A DNA stretch of 64,000 nucleotides from Brevundimonas sp. LM2 (lineage in GTDB: Bacteria > Pseudomonadota > Alphaproteobacteria > Caulobacterales > Caulobacteraceae), in contig NZ_CP019508.1 in the NCBI RefSeq assembly GCF_002002865.1, forward strand, positions 1,518,501 to 1,582,500, given 5' to 3'. The notes beneath the pieces are model-generated. The model had not been told where the DNA came from and ran no database searches. It worked only from the letters and a program-made list of their open reading frames with translations. The translations under genes were made by a program, and so were the position numbers. Of this stretch, positions 1 to 9,635 are shown one piece after another (the first letter of the stretch is position 1; every line of letters starts with the position of its first letter).

Positions 1-1
1 C

Positions 2-391
2 GCCGGCCTGCCGGAGGGCATGGAGACGCGGGTGGGCGAGCGCGGCCTGAAGCTGTCGGGCGGGGAGCGTCAGCGGGTGGGCATCGCCCGCGCCCTGCTG
101 GCCGACCCCTGCCTTCTGATCCTCGACGAGGCGACCAGCGCCCTGGACAGCCGCACGGAGGCCGCGATCCAGAAGACCCTGCGCAAGGCCAAGGCCGGCC
201 GCACGACCCTGGTCGTCGCCCACCGCCTGTCGACCATCGCCGACGCCGAGCAGATCCTGGTGCTGAAGGCCGGGCGCATCGTCGAGCGCGGCGCGCACCA
301 CGAACTGGTCGCCCGGGTCGGGGGCGAGTACGCCGCCTTGTGGAAGAAGCAGACGCGCGGCGGCCGGACGAGCGCCGAGATCGAGGGCTAG
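2..391 (+). CDS. ABC exporter, nucleotide-binding domain (5' truncated by window)
   Basis: Carboxy-terminal end of an ABC transporter whose start lies before the window; the frame is open from base 2 to a TAG at 389-391. Visible in order are the ABC signature LSGGERQR, Walker B with D-loop ([12 protein letters not shown]) and the switch histidine in VVAHRLSTI, so the part that hydrolyses ATP is intact. The run [14 protein letters not shown] resembles Atm1/HMT1-type exporters, which move glutathione- or metal-linked substrates across the inner membrane; that sub-assignment is an inference because the membrane domain is not in view. The gene runs convergently into accA and the two stop codons overlap by four bases. 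Confidence 0.85.
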   Translation, partial: AGLPEGMETRVGERGLKLSGGERQRVGIARALLADPCLLILDEATSALDSRTEAAIQKTLRKAKAGRTTLVVAHRLSTIADAEQILVLKAGRIVERGAHHELVARVGGEYAALWKKQTRGGRTSAEIEG

Positions 392-1335
392 GCTCGACCG
401 ATTGCGTAGAACCGGTCCGATCGCTGCTTGCGCAGCTCGGCCGGGGACAGCGGCATCAGGGCCTGCAGCTCTTCCCACACGGCGTCGCCGACGGACTGCA
501 TGGCAGCTTCCGGTGCGGAATGGGCCCCGCCGACCGGCTCGGGGATTACCCGGTCGACAATCTTCATGGCCAGCAGGTCGGGCCCGGTGATCTTCATGGC
601 GTTGGCGGCGTCCTTGGCCCTTGCCCCGTCGCGCCACAGGATGCCGGCGGCCCCCTCCGGCGAGATCACCGAATAGATCGAGTGTTCCAGGATCAGCACC
701 CGGTTGGCGGCGGCCAGGGCGATGGCTCCGCCGGACCCGCCTTCGCCCGTGACGGTGGCGATCATCGGCGTGTTGAGGATCAAGCCGCGTTCGGTCGAGC
801 GGGCGATGGCCTCGGCCTGGCCGCGCTCCTCGGCCCCCAGGCCCGGATAGGCCCCGGCCGTGTCGACGAAGGTCAGGACCGGCAGGCCGAACCGGTCGGC
901 CAGGTCCATCAGCCGGACCGCCTTGCGATAGCCCTCGGGCCTCGCCATGCCGAAATTGTGCGTCAGGCGGGTGGCGGTGTCGTGGCCCTTCTCATGGCCC
1001 ATGACGACCACGGCCTGACCGCGGAAACGGGCGAGGCCGCCCAGGATGGCCTGGTCGTCGCCGAACTGCCGGTCGCCGCGCAGCTCGACATAGTCGGTGA
1101 ACAGGGCCTCGAGATAGTCGATGAAATGCGGGCGCTGCGGGTGACGGGCGACCTGGGTCTTCTGCCACGGATCGAGGGCGGCGTAGGTTTTCTTGCGAAG
1201 CTGGTCGGCCTTGCGCTTCAGCCCGTCGATCTCGGTCTCGAACGAGCCGGAGGTGGCCGCGAGCAGCCCCAGCTCCTCGATCTTGGCCTCGAGCTCGGCG
1301 ATCGGTTTTTCGAATTCGAGGTAATGGGTGGCCAT
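388..1335 (-). CDS. accA: acetyl-CoA carboxylase carboxyltransferase subunit alpha
   Basis: Alpha subunit of the carboxyltransferase half of acetyl-CoA carboxylase, which with AccD moves the carboxyl group from biotin on AccB to acetyl-CoA to make malonyl-CoA, the first step of fatty-acid synthesis in the cytoplasm. The 315 residues match the usual family length. Seen: amino-terminal helix (residues 8-50), the crotonase-like core with [11 protein letters not shown] (155-164), the oxyanion-forming GEGGSGGA (197-204) and [10 protein letters not shown] (225-234). The ATG at 1335 gives the canonical beginning [11 protein letters not shown]. It is not next to accD, as is common in alphaproteobacteria. 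Confidence 0.97.
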   Translation of the reverse strand: MATHYLEFEKPIAELEAKIEELGLLAATSGSFETEIDGLKRKADQLRKKTYAALDPWQKTQVARHPQRPHFIDYLEALFTDYVELRGDRQFGDDQAILGGLARFRGQAVVVMGHEKGHDTATRLTHNFGMARPEGYRKAVRLMDLADRFGLPVLTFVDTAGAYPGLGAEERGQAEAIARSTERGLILNTPMIATVTGEGGSGGAIALAAANRVLILEHSIYSVISPEGAAGILWRDGARAKDAANAMKITGPDLLAMKIVDRVIPEPVGGAHSAPEAAMQSVGDAVWEELQALMPLSPAELRKQRSDRFYAIGRA

Positions 1336-1420
1336 GAGGCGTCCGGTCGGAGGGGCACAACGCGCCCTGTCACAAGGCGGCGGAACCTAGAGGCGTCGAA
1401 GCCCAGGAGCAAGCGGGGGT

Positions 1421-2365
1421 TCAGTCGTCCTTCGCCAAGGGATGGTGCCGCTGGACCACCTGGGTCAGGCGGTCGGTGGCGACGTGGGTGTAGATCTGGG
1501 TCGTGGCGATGTCGGCGTGGCCGAGCAGGGTCTGCACGACGCGCAAGTCGGCGCCGCCCTCCAGCAAATGGGTGGCGAAGGCGTGGCGCAGCACATGGGG
1601 GCTGACGCGGGCCGGGTCGATCCCGGCGTCCAGGGCGGCCTGGTCCAGCATCTGGGCGAAGCGGCGGGGGGTCAGGTGGCCGGACGCCGCGCCGGACGGG
1701 AACAGCCAGGGGTTGTCCGGGGCCTTGTCCGGCCGTGCGGCGTCGCGCGCGATCAGCCAGGCCTTCACCGCCTCCCGCGCCGAGGCGTTCAGGGGGGCCA
1801 GCCGTTCCTTGCCGCCCTTGCCGCGCACGATCAGATAGGCCGGGTCGCGGCGCACGGCCTCGACGCGCAGGGCCAGAAGTTCGGACACCCGGAGCCCTGA
1901 GGCATAGGCCAGTTCGACCAGGGCGATCATGCGCAGACCCGCGGCCCCGTCGCGCGCGGCGGAGGCGGTCAACAGACCGATGACCTCCTCGCGGGTCAGG
2001 GTGCGGGGCAGGGGCCGACCCTGTTTCGGTGCGTCGAGCCGGCGCGAGGGGTCGTCGCTGCGCCAGCCTTCGCCCAGGGCGAACCGGTAGAACTGTCGCA
2101 CGGCCGAGCGCCGCCGCGCCGCCGTCGCCGCTGACAGGCCCCGAGCCGAAAGACCCGCGAACCAGCGTTCGATGCCTGCCTCGTCCGCCCGCATCAGGCC
2201 CGGTTCACCCAGATGCGCCTCGGCGTCGGCCAGGTCGCGGGCATAGGCGGACAGGGTGTGGGGCGAGGCGTCCCGCTCCACGGCCATCATTTCCAGGAAG
2301 GCCTCGACCTGGGGCGTGGTCATGCCGAATCCGGCGTCGCGTTGCGGTGGCGGAGCGTTCGCCAT
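1421..2365 (-). CDS. xerD: XerD-type site-specific tyrosine recombinase
   Basis: Tyrosine recombinase of the XerC/XerD group; XerD works with XerC at dif to resolve chromosome dimers near division. The SAM-like core-binding domain spans about residues 17-100 and the catalytic domain about 120-305. All catalytic residues are visible: R159 in [10 protein letters not shown], the beta-hairpin lysine region RGKGGKERL (181-189), H257 and R260 in [10 protein letters not shown]283 in LLGHADI and the nucleophile Y292 in IYTHV. The second ATG (residue 15, MTTPQVEAF) is an equally plausible start because neither has a clear ribosome site. XerD rather than XerC is inferred from overall resemblance. The gene is divergent from aroK. 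Confidence 0.9.
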   Translation of the reverse strand: MANAPPPQRDAGFGMTTPQVEAFLEMMAVERDASPHTLSAYARDLADAEAHLGEPGLMRADEAGIERWFAGLSARGLSAATAARRRSAVRQFYRFALGEGWRSDDPSRRLDAPKQGRPLPRTLTREEVIGLLTASAARDGAAGLRMIALVELAYASGLRVSELLALRVEAVRRDPAYLIVRGKGGKERLAPLNASAREAVKAWLIARDAARPDKAPDNPWLFPSGAASGHLTPRRFAQMLDQAALDAGIDPARVSPHVLRHAFATHLLEGGADLRVVQTLLGHADIATTQIYTHVATDRLTQVVQRHHPLAKDD

Positions 2366-2424
2366 CGTGTAGAGATCGGAGCGATCATGTCTGTTTCCGC
2401 CTCTCCTTCCTGCGCGACCGTCCG

Positions 2425-2994
2425 GTGAGCGCCCGAGCCTCAGGCGCCCTGCCGATTCCCCGGCCGACCCGCACCATAGCCCTGGTGGGGTTGATGGGCG
2501 TGGGCAAATCGACGGTCGGGCGTCGGCTGGCCCAGAGGGTCGGCCTGCCCTTCGTCGACGGCGACGACGCGATCGAGCAGTCGGCGCGGATGACCGTGTC
2601 GGAGATCTTCGCCCAGCTGGGTGAGGCCGAGTTCCGCGCCGGCGAGGCCCGGGTCATGCGCCGGTTGCTGGAGGGGCCACCGATCGTTCTGGCCACGGGG
2701 GGCGGGGCGGTCCTGAATGCGGACACCCGCGCCCTGATGAAGGCGAACGCGACCTCGGTCTGGCTCCGGGCCGAGCTGAAGGTGGTGGCGTCGCGGGTTC
2801 AACGGCGCGACACCCGGCCCCTGCTGCGCGGCAAGGACCCGCTGCTAGCCCTGACCGCCATGGCCGAGGTCCGCTACCCCCTCTATGCCACGGCCGACGT
2901 GACCGTGGATGTCGGGGCCGGGGCCCATGGCCAGGCCGTCGACGCTATCCTGGCGGCGCTTGAGGCCTATTGGGCGACGGAGCAGACGAGATGA
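2425..2994 (+). CDS. aroK: shikimate kinase
   Basis: Phosphorylates shikimate to shikimate-3-phosphate with ATP, the fifth step towards chorismate. I start it at the GTG at 2425 (189 residues); the open frame runs further upstream but there it lies over xerD. Seen: P-loop GLMGVGKST (22-30), the shikimate-binding Asp in FVDGDDAIE (43-51), the GGGAVL loop (92-97) and the lid arginine region RRDTRPLL (127-134). The stop TGA is overlapped by the aroB ATG (ATGA), so the two enzymes are co-translated as one aro operon. Confidence 0.93.
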   Translation: MSARASGALPIPRPTRTIALVGLMGVGKSTVGRRLAQRVGLPFVDGDDAIEQSARMTVSEIFAQLGEAEFRAGEARVMRRLLEGPPIVLATGGGAVLNADTRALMKANATSVWLRAELKVVASRVQRRDTRPLLRGKDPLLALTAMAEVRYPLYATADVTVDVGAGAHGQAVDAILAALEAYWATEQTR

Positions 2995-4097
2995 CGACGG
3001 TTGTTCCGGTCTCCGGCGGCGATTTCGCCCCTTATGACGTGGTCGTGGGGCGGGGGCTGCTGGCCGAGGCGGGGACGCGGATCGCGCCCTTCGCCCGGGG
3101 CCGCACCGTGATCGTCAGCGACGAGACGGTGGCCGCCCTGCATGGACCGGCCCTGAAGGCTGTGCTGGACGCCGCCGGAATCCGTACGGAGATCGTCGCC
3201 GTGCCGGCCGGGGAGGGGTCGAAATCCTTCGCCGAGCTGGAACGGCTAATGGACCGGCTTCTGGCGACCGGCCTGGACCGCAAGGACGTGATCGTGGCCC
3301 TGGGCGGCGGCGTGGTCGGAGACCTGGCCGGGCTGGCGGCGGCGCTCTACATGCGCGGCATCGATTTCGTTCAGGTGCCGACCACGCTTCTGGCCCAGGT
3401 GGATTCCTCCGTCGGGGGCAAGACGGCGATCGATACCCCGCGCGGCAAGAACCTGGTCGGCGCCTTCCACCAGCCGCGCCTGGTGTTGGCCGACATCGAC
3501 GTGTTGGCCACCCTGCCGCCTGTGCAGTTGCGGTCCGGCTGGGCCGAGGTGCTGAAGCACGGGCTGATCTGCGACGCGCCCTTCTTCGACTGGCTTGCCG
3601 GTGAGGGAGCCAGCGGGGCGACGGGCGATGCGGCGGCCCTGACCCGGGCGGTGATCCGTTCGGTCGAGATCAAGTCGGCCATCGTCGGCGAGGACGAGAG
3701 GGAGGCCGGTCGGCGCGCCCTGCTGAACCTGGGCCACACCTTCGGCCACGCGATCGAGGCGGAGCTGGGCTTCGAGGAGGCCGCCCTGGCGCATGGCGAG
3801 GCGGTGGCCCTCGGCTGCTGCATGGCGTTCCGCTTCTCGGTCGCCCAGGGCCTGTGCGCGGCGCCTGAGGCCGAACGCGTCGAGGCCGTGGTCGCGGCGG
3901 CCGGGCTGCCGACGCGGCTGGCGCAGGCGGGCGTGTTCTCGGCCGAGGCCCTGCTGGCGCGGATGGCGGGCGACAAGAAGGCGGAAGGTGGCGGGATCAC
4001 CCTGATCCTCGCGCACGGGATCGGGCAGGCGTTCACCCGGCGGTTCGAGGACCCGACCCCCATCCGGGCCTTCCTTATCGAGGAGGGGGCCGGCTGA
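2991..4097 (+). CDS. aroB: 3-dehydroquinate synthase
   Basis: Converts DAHP to 3-dehydroquinate using NAD and a divalent metal, the second step of the shikimate pathway. The start is the ATG at 2991 that overlaps the aroK stop, giving 368 residues, the normal length. Seen: nucleotide-binding [10 protein letters not shown] (105-114), the substrate loop [11 protein letters not shown] (138-148), metal-ligand regions GWAEVLKHG (183-191) and [11 protein letters not shown], and AHGEAVALG. It is the last gene of aroK-aroB; no typical terminator follows in the 154 bases to the next gene. Confidence 0.95.
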   Translation: MTTVVPVSGGDFAPYDVVVGRGLLAEAGTRIAPFARGRTVIVSDETVAALHGPALKAVLDAAGIRTEIVAVPAGEGSKSFAELERLMDRLLATGLDRKDVIVALGGGVVGDLAGLAAALYMRGIDFVQVPTTLLAQVDSSVGGKTAIDTPRGKNLVGAFHQPRLVLADIDVLATLPPVQLRSGWAEVLKHGLICDAPFFDWLAGEGASGATGDAAALTRAVIRSVEIKSAIVGEDEREAGRRALLNLGHTFGHAIEAELGFEEAALAHGEAVALGCCMAFRFSVAQGLCAAPEAERVEAVVAAAGLPTRLAQAGVFSAEALLARMAGDKKAEGGGITLILAHGIGQAFTRRFEDPTPIRAFLIEEGAG

Positions 4098-4251
4098 TCC
4101 CGACCGCCGTCGATCGTCGGCACGGAGCCGCGCGGTCTTCGGTGATCCAAGTGATCAAGTCCTGTGCCCGTCGGCCCGTCATGTCCCAGACCAGGGGTGC
4201 GCTATCCTGGACGGACGTCTGCAGCTGCCGAGTGGCGATGCGGGATAGGGG

Positions 4252-5562
4252 CTAGCTGCCGCCACCCGGTACCGACTGCCCCGTGGAACTGCTGGCGATC
4301 GCGCCGGCCTCGACCGGTCGGGGTCCGACTTTCACCACCGTCGTGTTGGTCGTGGCGTCATAGGCGAAGGTCAGGTGATCCGAGCTTATCGCCTGGCCCA
4401 GCACGGAAGACGCGCGTTCATAGTAGCTCTGCTCGAACTGGGCTGCCTCCAGCGCGCCGCTCAAGGCTCGGAGGCGTCCGATATGGTCCTTGAGATCGGT
4501 CGGTGCGCCGGCGGTGTCGAGCGCCAGCGCCCGTTCGGACAAGGGCGCAATCGGACCGACGGCTCCTTGTGTTGGAAGGCCCGGAATATCCAACGCCATC
4601 AGGGAACGGTTCATGCCGGCGAAGGCGACCTGGGTCTTCAGTGCATTGAGCCCGTTCTGCGCATTCTCGCCCGTGATCGCGAAGTCCACCGCCCGTAAGG
4701 GACTGCTGACCAGAGCGGTCAAGGTCTGGATCGGCGTACTCCGCATCTGCTGATCCTTGGCCACGAGCGCGTTGTCGAGCGTCAGCAGATCCCAAGCGTA
4801 ATCCCGGCCCAGCCGCGCCCGCCGATCCGTCGCTATTCGGGCCACAACGATGATCGTGTTTCGGCGGGCCGCCAAGGCGTTACAGGCGTCGTTGATCCGC
4901 CTGACTTCACCCAGGAGGACGCCCTCCGGATCATAGACGACCGGAGCCTTCGCCGCCTGTCGCGCCCCAGCGATCTCCGACATGAGAGAGGAATAAAGCG
5001 CGCAACTCAGGCCCTCAGGCGGCTTTTTCAAGATGTCGAGGGTTTCGAACATACGCTCATAGCGACGCGTGATCAGTTGAACGGCCAGCGCCCCGCCGTG
5101 AAACAGCTCGCGGGTCGGCTCATAGACGTTGAACTGCGAGATGATGCTGGGCGTGAAGGCGGCGACCGCCCACGCCTCGCGGGTCTGTTGCGTGATGTTG
5201 CCCTGGAAGGCACCGGCCGCCCCGATCAGCGTGATCAGCGATCCCCCATCCAGGAAGGTCTGCTGACGTTGAGCGCGTCGCTCGTAGTAGCGCATCAGCT
5301 CTTCGGCCTGGGTCCTGTAGGTCCGGTAGTCTGAATCAGGCGTCGGCTCAGCCGGTGCGGTGAGAAGGGAGAGGCGCATGGCGTTGATCGCGCACTCGCG
5401 TGCCCTGAGGTCCCCCTCCAAGAAGCGACCATACGCGCCGGCTGCGGCAGGGCAGCTGGCCGCAGCATGACGTTCGAAACTTCCGCCCGGCTCGGCGGAC
5501 GCCGAGCTTGGGTTGAACAAAACGCCGGCCAAAGCGAGCGTAAGCAAGCGTTTCAACATCAT
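4252..5562 (-). CDS. exported protein of unknown function
   Basis: A 436-residue protein I do not recognise. It starts with a Sec-type signal peptide: basic MMLKR, a hydrophobic stretch to about residue 17, then SSASAEPGG with a likely cut after ASA near residue 23. The mature part looks mostly helical with an Ala- and Arg-rich middle (residues 80-330), one hydrophobic patch near GGSLITLIGAAGAFQG and four cysteines that could pair in the periplasm (in ASCPA, RECAIN, LSCALY and NDACNAL). There is no catalytic motif I can name. It stands alone between the aro operon and an MliC-like lipoprotein gene on the same strand. The second ATG is one codon downstream and equally possible. Confidence 0.7.
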   Translation of the reverse strand: MMLKRLLTLALAGVLFNPSSASAEPGGSFERHAAASCPAAAGAYGRFLEGDLRARECAINAMRLSLLTAPAEPTPDSDYRTYRTQAEELMRYYERRAQRQQTFLDGGSLITLIGAAGAFQGNITQQTREAWAVAAFTPSIISQFNVYEPTRELFHGGALAVQLITRRYERMFETLDILKKPPEGLSCALYSSLMSEIAGARQAAKAPVVYDPEGVLLGEVRRINDACNALAARRNTIIVVARIATDRRARLGRDYAWDLLTLDNALVAKDQQMRSTPIQTLTALVSSPLRAVDFAITGENAQNGLNALKTQVAFAGMNRSLMALDIPGLPTQGAVGPIAPLSERALALDTAGAPTDLKDHIGRLRALSGALEAAQFEQSYYERASSVLGQAISSDHLTFAYDATTNTTVVKVGPRPVEAGAIASSSTGQSVPGGGS

Positions 5563-5654
5563 CGTCCCCTGTTTAGAGATCGACGATATATGAACCTAAG
5601 GTTGCTCGCAATGTGTCGTGATCGGGCGCTACGAGCCCGAGGTGGATGCCGCCC

Positions 5655-6062
5655 TCAGTCGATTGCCCGGCACTGGGTGTCGGCGCGGCCGTCGGCGGTC
5701 CAGGTGGCCAGAATGCCCTTGCCGCGCAGCTCGGTGGCTCCGGCGCGGTACCAGATGCCGTCGGCGGCGCGCTCCTGGAACAGGTCGGCGGCTTCGCCGT
5801 GCGAGTTGCGGACCGTGGCCATGGCGCGCGGATTGTCGAAATCGACCGTCAGACGTTCGCCGTTGTCACACAGATAGACGGTGCGGATGACGCGGTTCAG
5901 GGCCCGGTCCTGCAACTCCGCCCCCGTCCGCCGACGCGCCGTCTGAGCCTCGACCGCGCGCTGCTGGACCGCGTCCGCGCTGTCCGGAGCCTCGCGGGTT
6001 TCGCCGCAACCCCCGAGCAGGGTCAGACCGCCGAGGACGAGCGGAACGAGAACGATCTTCAT
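5655..6062 (-). CDS. MliC-family lipoprotein (C-type lysozyme inhibitor fold)
   Basis: A 135-residue lipoprotein. The start at 6062 is chosen because it places a clear lipobox (LTLLGGC, Cys at 19) after a hydrophobic signal; the longer open frame upstream overlaps tadA. The carboxy-terminal half has the MliC pattern: YLCDNGERLTVDFDN, a central IWYRAGATELRGKG and a final TW-ADGRADTQC whose cysteine should pair with that of YLC. Family members sit in the outer membrane or periplasm and block host lysozyme or bind cell-wall material. The middle (residues 25-60) is charged and unlike MliC, so lysozyme inhibition is an inference from the fold only. Confidence 0.75.
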   Translation of the reverse strand: MKIVLVPLVLGGLTLLGGCGETREAPDSADAVQQRAVEAQTARRRTGAELQDRALNRVIRTVYLCDNGERLTVDFDNPRAMATVRNSHGEAADLFQERAADGIWYRAGATELRGKGILATWTADGRADTQCRAID

Positions 6063-6106
6063 GGCAACTCCGGGCGACGGCGACGTCAGGCTTGACTGTA
6101 ACGGGC

Positions 6107-6583
6107 TCAGGCGTCGCGCGTTCCGGCGCGTCGGGCTCGGAAGAAGGCGCGCAGCCTTTCCCCACACGCCTCGGCCAGGACGCCACCCTCCGCGAGCGGC
6201 CGGGAGTGCAGGGTCGGCTGGTCGAACAGGCGCGGCCCGTGGATCACGGCGCCGCCCTTGGGATCGTCGGCCCCCCAGACCACACGGCCGATTCGGGCAT
6301 GGCTGATCGCGCCCGCGCACATGGCGCAGGGCTCCAAGGTGACATAGAGGGTCAGGCCGGTCAGACGATAATTGCCAAGGGCCACGGCGGCCCGGCGGAT
6401 GGCCACGATCTCGGCGTGGGCGGTCGGATCGTGCCCGGAAATCGGGGCGTTGGCCCCCGTCGCGACCACCTGTCCGGTGGTCTCGTCGACGATCACGGCC
6501 CCCACGGGGACCTCGCCGGCGTCCGCCGCCGCTTGCGCAAGGTCCAGTGCCATGCGCATGAACCGCTCATCATGGCCCGCCAT
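6107..6583 (-). CDS. tadA: tRNA-specific adenosine-34 deaminase
   Basis: Deaminates adenosine-34 to inosine in tRNA-Arg(ACG), an essential reaction for CGN decoding. 158 residues from the ATG at 6583. The zinc site is complete: HAE (56-58) and PCAMC (85-89), with the catalytic glutamate in HAEIVAIR. The frame stays open far upstream but there it is the shadow of rluB. The start overlaps the divergent rluB start by 12 bases, so the first codons of both genes share DNA. Confidence 0.95.
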   Translation of the reverse strand: MAGHDERFMRMALDLAQAAADAGEVPVGAVIVDETTGQVVATGANAPISGHDPTAHAEIVAIRRAAVALGNYRLTGLTLYVTLEPCAMCAGAISHARIGRVVWGADDPKGGAVIHGPRLFDQPTLHSRPLAEGGVLAEACGERLRAFFRARRAGTRDA

Positions 6584-8095
6584 CCCGACGACAACGACAA
6601 GAAGCCCCGCCCCAGTCAAGCCCCGAGGGCGCACAAGCCCGGGGACCGCCCCAAAAGCGGCTCCGCGCGACCGGGCTCGGCCTCCGCCGCCCTGTTCCAG
6701 TCCAGCACCAAGAGTTCCGAGGAAGGCCGGGGCTCGGGCGGCCGGGGCTCGGGCAGCGGCCGCGCCTATCCGGCCGACAAGGGCGCGCGCCCCGAACCCA
6801 AGGCCAAGCCGCCCCGCGCGGGCGGCAAGCCCGGTGCGAGGGATGCGAAGGCCGCAGCCCTCGCCGAACCGAAGCGCAGCGAGCGGATCGCCAAGGCCAT
6901 GGCCCGGGCCGGCATCGCCTCGCGTCGAGAGGTCGAGCGGCTGATCGGCCTGGGCAAGGTGGCGGTCAACGGCCGCATCCTGGACACGCCGGCGACCCTG
7001 GTGACCCGCGACGACGTCATCACGGTCGACGGCAAGGCGATCGCGGCGGCCCAGGCCACGCGCGTCTGGCGTTACAACAAGCCGGTCGGCCTGCTGACCT
7101 CGCACAACGATCCGCAGGGGCGCCCCACCGTGTTCGACGCCCTGCCTAGCGGCCTGCCGCGGGTCATCTCGGTCGGGCGTCTGGACATCAATACCGAAGG
7201 CCTGCTGCTGCTGACCAACGACGGCGAGCTGAGCCGGGCGCTGGAGCTGCCCGAGACGGCGCTGGTGCGTCAGTACCGGGCCCGCGCGCGCGGGCGGGTG
7301 ACGCAGGCGGACCTCGACAAGCTCAAGGACGGGGTCACGGTCGACGGCGTCCGCTACGGGCCGGTCGAGGCGACCATCGACAAGGCGACGACCAAGGAGG
7401 ACGGCAGCCAGGCCGCCAACCTGTGGATCAGCGTCCAGATCGCCGAGGGCAAGAACCGCGAGGTCCGCAAGGTGCTGGAATCGGTCGGCCTGACCGTCAA
7501 CCGGCTGATCCGCCTGGCCTATGGGCCGTTCCAGCTGGGCACCCTGGCCGTCGGCTCGGTCGAGGAGGTCGGTCCCCGGGTGATCCGCGAACTGCTGGGC
7601 GACCATATCCGCCCGGACAACCTGCCTGAGGGCAACACCGTCGCGACCCCGGCCCCCATCCCCGGCCGCCGGACAGGGGCACCCAAGGTCACGGGGTCTT
7701 CGGGCTCGGCCATGTCGGACCCGTCGCGCAAGCCCAGCCGCGTCCGCGCCGCCGGGGTCGCCCAGGTCGAAGGCGCCGAACGCGCCAACCGTCCGCCCAA
7801 GAAGGCCGGCTGGGCCAAGGCGGCCCCGCCGAACCCGCGCGGCCCCTCGACCAAGAAGGCGTGGACGCCCCGCGAAGGCGCGGCCGACGCCGAACGGCCG
7901 GCGCGGGTGTTCAAGCCACGCGAGGACAAGATGATCGGGCCGAAGTCGGCCACCTGGGCCCGCGACGGGGACAGGGCCGGCAAGGCCGGGCCCAAGCGCG
8001 AGTTCAAGCCGCGTGACGGGGCGAGCGGGCCTCGCGCCGCCGGCCCGCGCGCCGGGGGCAAGCCCGGTGGGTCACGCGGCCCCTCGCGGGGATAG
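6572..8095 (+). CDS. rluB: 23S rRNA pseudouridine synthase, RluB/RsuA family, with long basic tails
   Basis: Isomerises a uridine in the large-subunit rRNA (U2605 in E. coli RluB). From the ATG at 6572 the product is 507 residues, much longer than the roughly 290 of E. coli RluB. Order: a charged low-complexity leader (1-100), an S4 RNA-binding domain (about 101-150, with IAKAMARAGIASRREVERLI), the catalytic domain with GRLDINTEGLLLLTNDGEL (202-220; catalytic Asp 205), and from about 350 on a Pro/Lys/Arg/Gly-rich tail. Such tails are common in alphaproteobacterial members and probably add rRNA contacts. The 3' end overlaps the convergent CPBP gene by 24 bases. Confidence 0.92.
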   Translation: MARHPDDNDKKPRPSQAPRAHKPGDRPKSGSARPGSASAALFQSSTKSSEEGRGSGGRGSGSGRAYPADKGARPEPKAKPPRAGGKPGARDAKAAALAEPKRSERIAKAMARAGIASRREVERLIGLGKVAVNGRILDTPATLVTRDDVITVDGKAIAAAQATRVWRYNKPVGLLTSHNDPQGRPTVFDALPSGLPRVISVGRLDINTEGLLLLTNDGELSRALELPETALVRQYRARARGRVTQADLDKLKDGVTVDGVRYGPVEATIDKATTKEDGSQAANLWISVQIAEGKNREVRKVLESVGLTVNRLIRLAYGPFQLGTLAVGSVEEVGPRVIRELLGDHIRPDNLPEGNTVATPAPIPGRRTGAPKVTGSSGSAMSDPSRKPSRVRAAGVAQVEGAERANRPPKKAGWAKAAPPNPRGPSTKKAWTPREGAADAERPARVFKPREDKMIGPKSATWARDGDRAGKAGPKREFKPRDGASGPRAAGPRAGGKPGGSRGPSRG

Positions 8096-9019
8096 GTCCG
8101 GAAAGCGGCGCGCACCGGCCAGCCGCTCGGTGATGGCCACGATCACCACGGCCACGATCAATTCGGGCACGAGCGCGGTCCAGGCCGAGTCCTGGCCGAC
8201 CTCCATCTCGGACAGGGGTTCCCAGAACAGGGTGATGATCAGGTTGTTGGCCAGGTGCGCCCCGATCGCGAACTCCAGTCCGCCGAGCCGCAGGGCCGCC
8301 CAGCTCCAGACCGCCCCTGACAGAGCGCGCGAGACGAAGGCGACGGGGTCCGGATCCCCGTGCAGGGCGGAAAACAGCACGCCATTGACGAGGCACAGGA
8401 TCAGGGGATGCCGGGTCGCCTGGCCGGAGAGGCGCAGCAGCACGCCGCGACAGGCCACCTCTTCGGCCGCGGCCGCGGTGAGCAGGCCCACGGTCGCCCC
8501 GATCACGAAGGCCAGCCGCGTCCAGTCGGCATAGAGCGGATCGAACAGCGGCGGCGACCACGGCTCGCCCGACATCATGTAGGACGGAATCTGCATCACG
8601 CCGAGACAGGCCATGGCAAGGAAGCCGATCCCGAAATCACGACGGTTGAACGGCCGCCCGGGCCAAAGAAAATCGGTAGGCCGCAGGCGGTAGGTGATGG
8701 CCGCTGCGGAGAGGAGGGCCAGGGCCAGGAGGCCGAGGACCGAGCCGATCGCCAGCATGAACCAGGCCTCGTCGACCAGCCGCATGGGCGTGTCGGGCAG
8801 CGGTCCGGACCACCGCACCAAGGCCCCGAAATCCGGCACGATCAGGACGATGATGCCGAAGACCACGCTGGACACCAGCAGCAGCAGGATCGCGAGGCCG
8901 ATGAAACTGGCCAGCCTGCGCCACGGGTGATTCACCGCGGGGCCGGTGATCATCGGTGAGCGTCGCGCCGCCTGGAGGGCGAGGGAAACCGACCGCATGG
9001 GCGCAGGATCAAGCGACAT
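8072..9019 (-). CDS. CPBP family intramembrane metalloprotease
   Basis: Membrane protein with about seven or eight hydrophobic segments and the three motifs of the CPBP (CAAX protease and bacteriocin-processing) family: AAAEEVACRGVLL near residue 187, FSALHGD and HLANN, which supply the glutamates and histidines of the active site. The family cleaves or processes membrane-bound substrates; no substrate can be named here. I use the ATG at 9019 (315 residues); ATGs at 9034 and 8998 are alternatives and none has a good ribosome site. The gene is divergent from rsmD and convergent with rluB. Confidence 0.85.
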   Translation of the reverse strand: MSLDPAPMRSVSLALQAARRSPMITGPAVNHPWRRLASFIGLAILLLLVSSVVFGIIVLIVPDFGALVRWSGPLPDTPMRLVDEAWFMLAIGSVLGLLALALLSAAAITYRLRPTDFLWPGRPFNRRDFGIGFLAMACLGVMQIPSYMMSGEPWSPPLFDPLYADWTRLAFVIGATVGLLTAAAAEEVACRGVLLRLSGQATRHPLILCLVNGVLFSALHGDPDPVAFVSRALSGAVWSWAALRLGGLEFAIGAHLANNLIITLFWEPLSEMEVGQDSAWTALVPELIVAVVIVAITERLAGARRFPDLSPRGAA

Positions 9020-9064
9020 GACCCACCGTTGCATTGACCCGGTATTCCGGTCCAGAGGCAGGCC

Positions 9065-9631
9065 ATGAGGATCGTATCTGGAAGACTGAAGGGCCGGGCC
9101 ATCGTCGCGCCGGAAGGGCAGGGCACGCGGCCGACGTCGGACCGGGCGCGCCAGGCCGTGTTCAATGTGCTGGAGCACGCCGCCTGGGCCGAGCCCCTGG
9201 CCGGGATGCGGGTCATGGACCTGTTCGCCGGATCGGGTGCCCTGGGGTTCGAGGCGATGAGCCGGGGGGCGGCCTTCGCCCTGTTCGTCGAGACCGACGA
9301 GACGGCGCGGGGCGTGATCCGCGAGAACGCCGACGCCTATGGCCTGCTGGGCACGACCCGCGTGCACCGGCGCAGCGCCATCGATCTGGGGCCCCGCCCC
9401 GGATCGGATGGCGAGGCCTTCGACCTGGCCTTCGTTGACCCGCCCTACGGCAAGGGGCTGGGGGAGCAGGCCCTGGCCCGGCTGATCGAGGGGCGCTGGC
9501 TCAAGCCGGGAGCCCTGCTGGTGCTGGAGCGGGGCTCGGACGAGCCGGAGATCGAGACGCCGGGCTATGCGCGGCTGGACGCGCGGGACTATGGGGCGGC
9601 GCGGGTGCTGTTTCTGCGAGTGCTTCCCTAG
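9065..9631 (+). CDS. rsmD: 16S rRNA (guanine(966)-N(2))-methyltransferase
   Basis: SAM-dependent methyltransferase acting on G966 of 16S rRNA in the small subunit. 188 residues, normal length. Seen: the family opening MRIVSGRLKGR, the RPTSDRARQAVFNVLEH stretch, SAM-binding DLFAGSGALGFEAMSRGA (residues 51-68) and the catalytic DPPYGKGL. An AGAGG ribosome site sits just before the ATG. Convergent with the phosphatase gene, four bases apart. Confidence 0.96.
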   Translation: MRIVSGRLKGRAIVAPEGQGTRPTSDRARQAVFNVLEHAAWAEPLAGMRVMDLFAGSGALGFEAMSRGAAFALFVETDETARGVIRENADAYGLLGTTRVHRRSAIDLGPRPGSDGEAFDLAFVDPPYGKGLGEQALARLIEGRWLKPGALLVLERGSDEPEIETPGYARLDARDYGAARVLFLRVLP

Positions 9632-9635
9632 CGCA

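Noticed and set aside
2029-2424. Amino-terminal extension of shikimate kinase
   Set aside because: It overlaps xerD and is of Arg/Pro-rich shadow composition; the GTG at 2425 gives a normal-length enzyme.
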